DNA of 64,000 nt from Candidatus Eisenbacteria bacterium. GTDB taxonomy: Bacteria > Eisenbacteria > RBG-16-71-46 > JAFGJU01. Numbering within the stretch: the first letter of the stretch is position 1; every line of letters starts with the position of its first letter. Below are positions 7,307 through 14,787 of the stretch, in pieces. Made by a program: the position numbers and the translations under genes. The DNA is taken from the NCBI GenBank assembly GCA_026388185.1, contig JAPLKG010000014.1:1-64000 (forward strand), written 5' to 3'. The notes beneath the pieces were generated by a model. The model made no database searches. It was not told the DNA's origin and was given only the letters and a program-made list of their open reading frames with translations.

Positions 7307-10300
7307 ATGAGACAAAAGTTAGCGGGTCTTCTCATCCTGCTCGTCGGGATTACGATGACAGCGGCTGTTGCCGGAGCCAAGGAGATCGAGAGACGAGTAC
7401 CCATCGTTGATGATGGAACCAGTATGCTTCCGATGGGTCGCGTGTACGGCGTGAACGCGGCCATGCAGGGCACTGACACGTTCTACTATGGTGGAACGGT
7501 CATATCCGGTGGCGACACTCTCGCTGCCACGCCTGCTGCTGCCGGCTGGGCAAACGCGAAGATGTGGACTTGGAGTCCTGCCGGTTACAACGGCACTCCC
7601 CATAGCGGCCTCAACATGGATGGCTGGCGCGGCCTGGACCGAACAGATCAAGTGGAAGACTACATGCACGTTGCGAGCAGCACGAGCACCGATCCCTATT
7701 ACAACATTGGGGATTGCGTGATTGCCGGCTACAAGTCTCTGTTCTGCGGTATGACAAACCAGCAGTGTACAGATCTCTGTGTCAGTGACGTGAATGGCAC
7801 TGGCTATGGCAACAACATGCGCCAGACCGTTGCCACGCCGACCTATAGGTACTATGGCGGCGACGCAGTCACTCTCGGTTACAAGTATCACGATGAGAGT
7901 GAGCCGGGTTTGGACTACGGTCACTGCATACTGCAGATTTATGATGCGGACGCTTGGGAGTGGGTCAACCTTGACACGCTGGCGACGTACACTGACGTGA
8001 TGGACGGGACGGAGAGCATAGACGTCGGTTCATACCTGGCGATCTATACCGATTCGGTTGATTTCCGCATCGCGTTCAAGTTTGACTCGGACGGTGGGTA
8101 CTCGGACGAGGACGGCTACTATACAACCGAGTGCGGTGGTCTGGAAATCGACAACTATGTGCTCACCATCAACTCGACGCCCGTGGAAAGCGAGGACTTT
8201 GAGTCCGTCGCTGACGGTAGTTTGCCGACCGGGTGGGAGCATTACTATGGCGGCGCTTGCGGCGACTACGCTCACGTGGCGCACGTCAACGATCTGCCCC
8301 TGATGTTGAGCCAGGATGTTTGCTGGACCGTTGTTGGTTCGTCGTGGTGCGCGATGGCGGACAGCGTGTTGGTGTTCTACGATGAGAGCAACCTTGCCTA
8401 TCCGCATCCGTTGTGTCAGGACAACGTTGCGTATTCGCCGGTGATAGATTTCTCGGGGCATCCTGGGTTGCCTGGCAAGCTGTTCAGCTGTGAGAGGTTT
8501 GGGTATTCGCCGCTCGTCATGTACATCTTCTTCTACTACGAATGCAGGTATGCGCCTGCGTGCGCGTCAGGTGGATGGAGTGGATGGTTGAGCGACGGTT
8601 ACGTTTACTACACGGGTGAGACAGCGTCATGTCGTCCGTTGACCTACGACATATCGACGTCGCTACCGCCGACAGCTACTAAGGCACAGATAGCGTACGG
8701 CGTTATCAACTATTGCGATGAGGATCCGTGGGGATACCACGACTGTTCTTACACATGTAACGCTACACCGTACTTTGACAACGTGTCGTTTGGTTTGTAC
8801 GGGTCTGACTTGGCTCCGTACATCAGCATGAGAGAGCTGGATTATTTCCAGGATCAATTTGCTGAAGACGGAACTCTGAGCCCGACATCCACGGCAGACA
8901 CGAGAATAGCAGGCTATTTGAGTGACCTCGATCCTCCGATCTTTGGAGACACGATGGTGTGCCGTGGTGGTGCGGATGACATGGAAGTGTGGTTGACCTT
9001 CCGTATGGCGAAGGTGGGGCCGCAGCAGCCTGTTTCGAACGCGTTCTTCACGACGTGGTTCCCGACAGTTACTACGGGTGCGTGGCAAGAGGCCAGGATG
9101 GACACTGGTCGTGCCACCGCTTCTGGTGGAGCTACGACGATCGACGTTCCCGGGACCTGGATGACCTGCTTCCACGAAGCTGATCCTGTCAGGGTAGCGA
9201 ACGCGTTGCCGGAATTGACCGAGATACTTCCGAACAACTTGTTTGTACCCGGAACTAGGATTGAGTACTTCCTGAAGGCACGTTACACGGGATCGAGCTA
9301 CTGGTTCTTGCTACCTGACACGACTGGTGGAGTTTCGGAGGAGTTTGAGATTCTGCCGATGATGAGGAGCGACGATTACGGTGGCGTGGAGTGGCCATGC
9401 TTGATAGTTGCAGATCATTTTGGTCAAAGAGGTAACTGGGGTCTGAGGAACTCTGATAGGATTGCTCAGCATCTAGCGGCTAACAACTACGCCTACGACA
9501 TGTTCAACAAGCTGGGACCGACGAGCGCGTTGAAGAACGGTATTGCTCGTTGGGCGGCCAACACCGGCCAGATTGGTGGACCCGGGACCGACAAGTACAA
9601 TTGGGGTCCTGGCGCGACAGTTGTACAGATGTTGGCCTACAGCTATTGCATGTTAAACGCAGGTACGCAGCTCAACTACAGCATGTATGAGCAGGACGTT
9701 GACCTGATCAACAGTTGGTTGGTCAGGTACTCATACTATGATTCTCCCAGATTCTTCTGGTTGAGTGGCAATGGGGCTGCGAGATGGTTGTACAACCAAT
9801 CTATGGCTAGCAGGGCGTTTCTGAACAACATTCTGGGCACTTCGTACGTGACCAAGGACTACGCGGCGTTCACGGGCGACTACACCTACTGCTTGCCTGT
9901 GAGAGGCGTAGCAGGTGGTGCGTTGCCCGACACGACGTTGTTTGTGATTCGCTCGAACGGGTGTTTGAATACGTACAACGTGCTAGGAGTGTCCGGTTCT
10001 GCAGCTGGCGCGAAGGCTGAGAGGCAGTATGACTCGAGGCCGACGGCCAGGTACGCGGCAGTCAGCAACAACGTTGCGGTTAATGATGTTACACACTACA
10101 AGTCGTTGGTAGAGGGGTACGACAACTGCTTCGTCAGGACTGACGGTTCCCTCGGGTATCCTGCCTGCGGCAACGACAACATCCTGACTCAGTGGTTCGC
10201 CTGGGTACTGGGTTGGGCTGGCTACTCCGAGTACTGGGCGCCGTGGTGCCAGTGCCCGGGGGAAGTCTGTTGCTGTCTTCCCCCCGGCGTCGATCCTATC

Positions 10301-10594
10301 AGTGCGCCGCCTGCAGTGAGTACGTCGTTGACGCAAGCGTATCCGAACCCGATGAATCCGACAGCCGCTATGAAGTACACCGTGGGTGCGCCTGGTAAGG
10401 TAAGCCTGAAGGTGTTCGATGTTAGTGGCAGGGTCGTCAGGACGTTGGTAGACGAGACGAAGGCTACGGGTCGGTACACCGTGATTTGGGACGGTAGAAC
10501 GGATCGTGGTGATAAGGTCGCTAGTGGTGTGTTCTTCTATCAACTTGACGCTCCCGGATACAAGAGTGCGAAGAAATTGGTGATTGCCCAGTAG
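7307..10594 (+). CDS. Large secreted protein with FlgD-like C-terminal tail, copy 1
   Basis: 1095 residues. It starts with a signal peptide (L-L-I-L-L-V-G-I-T-M-T-A-A-V-A-G-A). The body is rich in Cys, Tyr and Trp and matches no family I recognise; it has jelly-roll-like strands (E-D-F-E-S-V-A-D-G-S-L-P-T-G-W-E-H-Y). The C-terminal ~90 residues are the FlgD-type Ig sorting tail: Y-P-N-P-M-N-P, V-R-T-L-V-D, W-D-G-R-T-D-R-G and S-G-V-F-F-Y. AGGAGGT precedes ATG 7307. Residues 1 to ~970 are about 80-90% identical by eye to the protein at 33624, but the tail differs. Just after the stop, 10601-10651 encodes the end of another tail, so this gene's tail was replaced. Likely exported or surface-bound. 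Confidence 0.85.
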   Translation: MRQKLAGLLILLVGITMTAAVAGAKEIERRVPIVDDGTSMLPMGRVYGVNAAMQGTDTFYYGGTVISGGDTLAATPAAAGWANAKMWTWSPAGYNGTPHSGLNMDGWRGLDRTDQVEDYMHVASSTSTDPYYNIGDCVIAGYKSLFCGMTNQQCTDLCVSDVNGTGYGNNMRQTVATPTYRYYGGDAVTLGYKYHDESEPGLDYGHCILQIYDADAWEWVNLDTLATYTDVMDGTESIDVGSYLAIYTDSVDFRIAFKFDSDGGYSDEDGYYTTECGGLEIDNYVLTINSTPVESEDFESVADGSLPTGWEHYYGGACGDYAHVAHVNDLPLMLSQDVCWTVVGSSWCAMADSVLVFYDESNLAYPHPLCQDNVAYSPVIDFSGHPGLPGKLFSCERFGYSPLVMYIFFYYECRYAPACASGGWSGWLSDGYVYYTGETASCRPLTYDISTSLPPTATKAQIAYGVINYCDEDPWGYHDCSYTCNATPYFDNVSFGLYGSDLAPYISMRELDYFQDQFAEDGTLSPTSTADTRIAGYLSDLDPPIFGDTMVCRGGADDMEVWLTFRMAKVGPQQPVSNAFFTTWFPTVTTGAWQEARMDTGRATASGGATTIDVPGTWMTCFHEADPVRVANALPELTEILPNNLFVPGTRIEYFLKARYTGSSYWFLLPDTTGGVSEEFEILPMMRSDDYGGVEWPCLIVADHFGQRGNWGLRNSDRIAQHLAANNYAYDMFNKLGPTSALKNGIARWAANTGQIGGPGTDKYNWGPGATVVQMLAYSYCMLNAGTQLNYSMYEQDVDLINSWLVRYSYYDSPRFFWLSGNGAARWLYNQSMASRAFLNNILGTSYVTKDYAAFTGDYTYCLPVRGVAGGALPDTTLFVIRSNGCLNTYNVLGVSGSAAGAKAERQYDSRPTARYAAVSNNVAVNDVTHYKSLVEGYDNCFVRTDGSLGYPACGNDNILTQWFAWVLGWAGYSEYWAPWCQCPGEVCCCLPPGVDPISAPPAVSTSLTQAYPNPMNPTAAMKYTVGAPGKVSLKVFDVSGRVVRTLVDETKATGRYTVIWDGRTDRGDKVASGVFFYQLDAPGYKSAKKLVIAQ

Positions 10595-10600
10595 CCTCGC

Positions 10601-10651
10601 CTTGAAGCCGGCGACTTCGTGGCCACGCGGAACGTGGTGATAGTCAAGTAA
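10601..10651 (+). pseudogene. Orphan last 17 codons of a replaced secretion tail
   Basis: This segment reads L-E-A-G-D-F-V-A-T-R-N-V-V-I-V-K and a TAA, without any start or upstream domain. It lies at exactly the place, relative to the downstream terminator, where the paralogue at 37382 has its own tail end I-K-A-G-D-F-A-A-S-R-K-M-V-M-L-R. The copy-1 gene therefore once ended here. Confidence 0.8.
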
Positions 10652-10676
10652 TTGCACCTAGGAGCCAAACACAATC

Positions 10677-10706
10677 GAGGGGCTGGCTCAGCGCTGGCCC
10701 CTCTTG
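10677..10706 (+). terminator. Terminator of the GAGGGGC...GCCCCTCTTGC type
   Basis: GAGGGGCTGG and CTGGCCCCTC form a stem with a 7-nt loop, followed by TTGC. The same hairpin and flanks follow the paralogous gene (37408-37437), and variants follow several minus-strand genes. The U tract is poor. Confidence 0.65.
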
Positions 10707-10783
10707 CTGTCATCGCGCAAAGACTCTATGTGGCCGGACAACGTGGTCACGAAATTGCATACTGTCCATGGCTCGATACCACT

Positions 10784-11368
10784 CTATTTATCATCAAGCG
10801 GTATCGGCGCAAGCCCACGTTCAAGCCTGTACTTGTTGACGATCTGACGGAAATCGAGCGTTGACTGTTTCTGCTCCGCGTTCACCGTCTGCGTCACCAC
10901 AAAACCCTTGCGAGAGATGAAGCCAGAAAGCTCGGCCAACCTCTCCAGTATCTCCACGGCCCTCTGCAACAAGATAGCCTGCGCATACGGATCAGGGATC
11001 CTCGTCCCTTCCTTCGTTTGTCTCTGCGCATCCTTGTACGCCATCAACGCAAGCGAGAAGAGTCCCTCAAGCTTCGTCACAATCTCACTCTTCCGCTCGA
11101 CCGAGTTCAGGGCCTTCGCGTTCTCCTGCATGCAAAGCTGGTAGTCTCTCCAGGCACGCTCCCCCGTCATGGGCTCAAACCCATACGCACAGATCCGCTC
11201 CCCTATTTGGTCAAACGTGAGGTTACCGATGGTCCGAAGCTCTGCAACTCTCTTGCGCCGTTCCCCATAGTAGACCCGGCCTCTGATGGGGCGATGTCTT
11301 CTGACTGCCTTCACGTCTCCATCCCCGGGGGCAACCTGGTCAGGCAACTGCTTCTCTGACGCGCTCAT
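10784..11368 (-). CDS. Helical DNA-binding-like protein, possible phage terminase small subunit
   Basis: 194 residues. The N-terminal third is basic and contains a helix-turn-helix-like stretch (R-K-R-V-A-E-L-R, L-T-F-D-Q-I-G-E-R-I). The rest is helical, with a charged C-terminus. Its start overlaps the 3' end of the ParB-methyltransferase gene by 29 bp, so the two are translated from one message. In phages a ParB-methylase gene is often followed by a terminase small subunit, which this could be, but no large subunit or structural gene is present. Strong AGGAGG before the ATG. Confidence 0.5.
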   Translation of the reverse strand: MSASEKQLPDQVAPGDGDVKAVRRHRPIRGRVYYGERRKRVAELRTIGNLTFDQIGERICAYGFEPMTGERAWRDYQLCMQENAKALNSVERKSEIVTKLEGLFSLALMAYKDAQRQTKEGTRIPDPYAQAILLQRAVEILERLAELSGFISRKGFVVTQTVNAEQKQSTLDFRQIVNKYRLERGLAPIPLDDK

Positions 11369-12629
11369 AGCCCCCTCCTATCAGATTGCCGTCCCTGAGC
11401 AAGAGAGCCTTCTGCCCTGTGAAGCGCTCCCATCTCACCACTGCCATGTCCACGTAAGTCGGGTCGAGCTCCACCGCATAGCAGACCCTCGTTGTCATCT
11501 CGGCAGCTATGATGGCCGTCCCGAAGCCCGCAAACAAATCAAGGCATGGCTCGAGTGATAGAGCGTTGTTCCTCATCGCCCTTGCGAAAAGCTCCACAGG
11601 TTTCTGCGTGGGATGTTTGTGATCGGTCTCTCGCGTGACTTCCCACACCGTCGACTGATTCCTCATGCCCACGAACCTGTGCTTCGCTCCCCAACCGTAG
11701 AGGCAAGGTTCATGACGCCAGTGGTAGTCTGCTCGGCCAAACTGGAAGTTTTCCTTCACCCACACTATTTCCTGATGGACTTCGACTCCGACTGACCTCA
11801 AAGCCTCGATGAATATGTCTCTCGTCACGCTCGCATGCCACACGTACCAGGAGGCATCCGGCGTTGAGACTTGAGCAGCAGCCTTGAATGCCGCAGTCAG
11901 GAACTCCAGCAGCTTCTCTCCCTCAAGGTCGTCGTTAGCAATGGGGCGATACACGATGCCGCCTCCGTGCTTCGTCGGGCTTACCTTCCTCCGGTGCTGG
12001 TTACCGTCGTAGGCAACGCCGTAGGGCGGGTCAGTGGCAACGAGCACAGCCTTCGCTCCGTCCATGAGCCGCTTCAGCGTCTCCGGCTTTGTTGAGTCGC
12101 CGCATAGAAGGCGGTGTCGGCCAAGTTGCCAGAGGTCACCTGGTTTGCTTACGGCCTTCTCAGGCTCCTCCGGAATGGCGTCCGGATCGACCAACCCCGC
12201 GTACCCTTCTGGCGGAAAGAGCTTCTGAAAGTCAGTCTCCAGGATATCCAATCTCAGCGCTGCTGTAAGTTCAGGCAGCTCTATCTTGAGTTCCTGAAGA
12301 ATCACTCCCAAGCCAGCACTCCAGTCGCCCTGGATGTGACGGCTGTTGAGAGCGATGTTCAGCGCCTTCTCACGCTCGGGGTCAAGGTCCACTACCACGA
12401 CATTCGTGCTCTTGACCCCGGTCTGCTCCAGCACCTTGAGCCGTTGGTGGCCTCCCACAACGTGGCCGGTTCTCTCGTTCCAGACGATTGGTTCCACAAG
12501 ACCGAACTCGCCGATGCTGTGGGCAAGCCCGTCGAGAGCATCGTGTGAGATCTCGCGCGGGTTGTAAGGCGCAGGCTCAAGCTTCTCGATGTCCACTTCT
12601 CGAATGTCCATTTCCATCTTATCTCCCAT
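11340..12629 (-). CDS. ParB-N domain fused to beta-class DNA methyltransferase
   Basis: 429 residues. Residues 8-100 form a ParB/Srx-type N-terminal domain (L-E-P-A-P-Y-N-P-R, V-V-G-G-H-Q-R-L). The rest is an N6-adenine or N4-cytosine methyltransferase with D-P-P-Y at 200-203 before the S-adenosylmethionine loop L-F-A-G-F-G-T near 365-375, the order of the beta class, and the H-P-T-Q-K-P motif. Such fusions are typical of phages and integrated elements, where they methylate DNA without a cognate endonuclease. An in-frame ATG at 12617, with GGGAG 5 nt upstream, is an alternative start. Likely prophage or plasmid remnant. Confidence 0.85.
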   Translation of the reverse strand: MGDKMEMDIREVDIEKLEPAPYNPREISHDALDGLAHSIGEFGLVEPIVWNERTGHVVGGHQRLKVLEQTGVKSTNVVVVDLDPEREKALNIALNSRHIQGDWSAGLGVILQELKIELPELTAALRLDILETDFQKLFPPEGYAGLVDPDAIPEEPEKAVSKPGDLWQLGRHRLLCGDSTKPETLKRLMDGAKAVLVATDPPYGVAYDGNQHRRKVSPTKHGGGIVYRPIANDDLEGEKLLEFLTAAFKAAAQVSTPDASWYVWHASVTRDIFIEALRSVGVEVHQEIVWVKENFQFGRADYHWRHEPCLYGWGAKHRFVGMRNQSTVWEVTRETDHKHPTQKPVELFARAMRNNALSLEPCLDLFAGFGTAIIAAEMTTRVCYAVELDPTYVDMAVVRWERFTGQKALLLRDGNLIGGGYERVREAVA

Positions 12630-12730
12630 TCTTCCCCAGCAACGACGGAAGCGCGGGTCGGTTGGTGCTCCTAATGTCGGGCGAGTCTAGCTGCCACGAA
12701 ATCGCAGAGCGCCCGCGCCTCCGCATCTAA

Positions 12731-12768
12731 AGCAAAAAGCCCGGTTGGCTGTGAGACCAACCGAGCCC
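12731..12768 (-). terminator. Rho-independent terminator of the higA-immA gene
   Basis: On the minus strand GCTCGGTTGG and CCAACCGGGC form a strong stem followed by TTTTTGC. It lies 130 bp beyond the stop of the antitoxin/metallopeptidase gene. Confidence 0.75.
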
Positions 12769-12901
12769 ACTCATATACATCAATAGCGCAGAACTCGCGT
12801 GCTGTCAATCCCGCGACCAAAAAGCTCCGAACTTATCTCACGAAATTGGATGCGCGTTCTGGCAGCTGCGGTTGAAGGTCAATACCCGTGTCCTCAAAGG
12901 G

Positions 12902-14119
12902 TCAGTTGACGCCAGCTAGGTATTCAGCAAAATGCCTACGTACCTGCCGATTACCAACAAACTGCCAAAGTAGTCGGTAGTTGCTCTGTTCTTTCCGAAT
13001 GCGTCCAGCCACAATGGCTGGGTCAATTCCCAGTCTCTTGGCGTATTCCCTAAGTGCGCCCGGGGTGTAACTCCGACGTACCGATGTGCCTGCCCAACTT
13101 CTTGGCGGAATCAGCGACTTCTCAGCGAACGAGTCTGCTTCTTTTTCCTCTGAGTCCCCCTGGGCGTCAAGGTCATCGAAATACTGTTTCTTCTCCGATT
13201 TTTCAATGTGCAGAGCCAGATGGCCCAATTCATGGCACAGACAAAACCAGAAATTATCCAGCCGATCGTACCTCAGTGTTACCGCTACCACCGGCGTCTT
13301 ATTATCAATCAGCATTGCTGCACCATCAAGGTGGGTCCGGGGCAGGTGTGATAGAACCACAAAATGGATTCCACTTTTCCCCAGAAATTCCTTTGCGAGC
13401 AAGGGGCCCTCACTGAAACTGCTCAGTCTCACTAGCTTATGCATAAACTCATCATCTATGGTGCCCGGTTTATATGCTGCAGACAGAGTTTGGCCGCGCG
13501 CCAGCTCTACTACGCGAGCCGCCCATCCTGCGAGGGAATAGTCGTCCATTTGCGAGCCGCGTCGGACGTGCTGCCGCAAGAATACTGACCCTACCCCCGC
13601 TATTCTTGCTCGTTTGAACAGCCCAGTCACAAGCTCCTCCGCACAGTCAAGGGCATCTGATGGCCTGCCGCGGAATTCAGGAAACATATGGCGTATAGCC
13701 ATCTCTTTAATCGGGAATCTGTTCCACTCGGTTGACGATTGGGTTTCGGTCGTCGCCGAATCCTGCCGTTGCAGGAGAGCCTCTGCTGGAATGCCAAGTC
13801 CCGCGTGAAGAGCCCGGATCATTCTGAGGGTAAGCGGCCGCTTACCACTAAGTACTTCTGAGACTCGGCTACGGCTACCGAAATACGGCACCAGATCACG
13901 TTTCGTCAACCCTTGCTGTTCCATCCGAAACTCGATCGCCTCTATTGGAGTCGGCGCTGCGACCGGGAAATGTTCTTCTTCGTATGTTGAAACGAGGAGG
14001 GCGAGAAGCTCAAGGCGGTCTCTTTCCTCAGTGCGCGCCGCAGGGTGATGCTGCATAAGCTTCTCCACTTCACGGACAGCCATCTTGTGCTGGCTTTCCG
14101 TCTTTATTACCTTAACCAT
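12902..14119 (-). CDS. HigA-type antitoxin fused to ImmA/IrrE metallopeptidase
   Basis: 405 residues. The N-terminal part (~20-115) resembles HigA: acidic helical region, then an Xre HTH (G-L-T-K-R-D-L-V-P-Y-F-G-S-R-S-R-V-S-E-V-L-S-G). The C-terminal half is an ImmA/IrrE peptidase with H-E-L-G-H near residue 300 and E-A-D-S-F-A-E-K downstream as Zn ligand region. It probably represses its promoter and neutralises the upstream HigB; the peptidase may degrade a repressor or the antitoxin itself. ATG 14119 is chosen because AGGAGG lies 6 nt before it. The gap to higB is 10 bp. Confidence 0.85.
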   Translation of the reverse strand: MVKVIKTESQHKMAVREVEKLMQHHPAARTEERDRLELLALLVSTYEEEHFPVAAPTPIEAIEFRMEQQGLTKRDLVPYFGSRSRVSEVLSGKRPLTLRMIRALHAGLGIPAEALLQRQDSATTETQSSTEWNRFPIKEMAIRHMFPEFRGRPSDALDCAEELVTGLFKRARIAGVGSVFLRQHVRRGSQMDDYSLAGWAARVVELARGQTLSAAYKPGTIDDEFMHKLVRLSSFSEGPLLAKEFLGKSGIHFVVLSHLPRTHLDGAAMLIDNKTPVVAVTLRYDRLDNFWFCLCHELGHLALHIEKSEKKQYFDDLDAQGDSEEKEADSFAEKSLIPPRSWAGTSVRRSYTPGALREYAKRLGIDPAIVAGRIRKEQSNYRLLWQFVGNRQVRRHFAEYLAGVN

Positions 14120-14129
14120 CAGATACCTC

Positions 14130-14411
14130 CTAGTCTCTCCTTGAATATTCAGCGTGTGTGCCAACCCATCGGATCACTACAATGCTGAGTTCATAATCAA
14201 TGCGGACCTCTAAGCGATATTTGTTCCCGCCTATGTTGAAGATAACGATGTCGTCGGCAAGGAAGCTACTGGCTTGATACCTTGCCTTGACTTCTTGCGG
14301 ATTCGCCCATTGGGCGCCCTCGACTTCTTTAAGCCAGGCGCGGAGGCGGCCAGCCGCGTCCGCGTGCTTAAGAATCGCTCTCCTGAGAACGTCCCTGCCA
14401 ATGACCTTCAC
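14130..14411 (-). CDS. higB: HigB-family mRNA interferase toxin
   Basis: 93 residues from a GTG at 14411. The family pattern is clear: K-V-I-G-R-D-V-L, A-W-L-K-E-V, W-A-N-P-Q-E-V-K-A-R-Y, F-N-I-G-G-N-K-Y-R-L and V-G-T-H-A-E-Y. HigB cleaves mRNA at the ribosome. The GTG start gives the usual family length, and no ribosome binding site precedes it. A TTGACA / 17 bp / TACGCT promoter puts the transcription start at or next to the GTG, so the message may be leaderless. It is first in the operon, toxin before antitoxin, as usual for higBA. Confidence 0.85.
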   Translation of the reverse strand: MKVIGRDVLRRAILKHADAAGRLRAWLKEVEGAQWANPQEVKARYQASSFLADDIVIFNIGGNKYRLEVRIDYELSIVVIRWVGTHAEYSRRD

Positions 14412-14417
14412 TAGAAC

Positions 14418-14446
14418 AGCGTAGTACAAAGTGCGATAGCTGTCAA
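14418..14446 (-). promoter_or_regulatory. Promoter of higBA
   Basis: On the minus strand TTGACA (14446-14441), a 17-bp spacer and TACGCT (14423-14418). The predicted start falls at about 14411, the first base of the toxin GTG. Confidence 0.55.
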
Positions 14447-14451
14447 GGACA

Positions 14452-14474
14452 AATGTTCCCAAAACGGGAACATT
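14452..14474. promoter_or_regulatory. Perfect palindrome, likely HigA operator
   Basis: AATGTTCCC-AAAAC-GGGAACATT: 9-bp arms without mismatch around a 5-bp centre, directly upstream of the -35 box of higBA. It is the natural site for autoregulation by the HTH antitoxin. Confidence 0.7.
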
Positions 14475-14568
14475 CTTAGTCTCTAATGGAATCTGTTGCG
14501 GCCAAGTCAATTAGCAAGAGTATCCGTACGAGAAACTCCCCTGCGTCTTAGAACACCAAGCTCCTTTT

Positions 14569-14616
14569 CCACACCCTCCTCAGTGTCGGTACGTTGACAA
14601 TACGGACCTCCGGCAA
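14569..14616 (+). repeat. Dispersed repeat A, variant 2
   Basis: Contains CTCCTCAGTGTCGGTACG and TACGGACCTCCGGCA; it matches 27808-27868. It lies just upstream of the higBA operon. Confidence 0.6.
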
Positions 14617-14707
14617 ATTTAAGATCTTGTGACCACATCCCACCGCGAGACACAGCTGGGCTCTCACCGTCTCTTGGTCCGCGAGCGCTCACAAATGCGT
14701 ACAGCAA

Positions 14708-14740
14708 AGCAAGAGGGGCCGGCGCTCAGCCAGCCCCTCA
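14708..14740 (-). terminator. Terminator of the 14788-17235 gene
   Basis: On the minus strand GAGGGGCTGG and CCGGCCCCTC pair, followed by TTGCTTTGC. It belongs to the terminator family also seen at 10677, 25277 and 37408. Confidence 0.65.
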
Positions 14741-14787
14741 TCGTGTTTTATTGCTAACCGCAAATCGCGAGACTTGCCCAGTCGACC

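Noticed and set aside
10784-12629. Intact prophage
   Set aside because: Only a ParB-methylase and a terminase-like small gene are present; no large terminase, portal, capsid or tail genes within reach.
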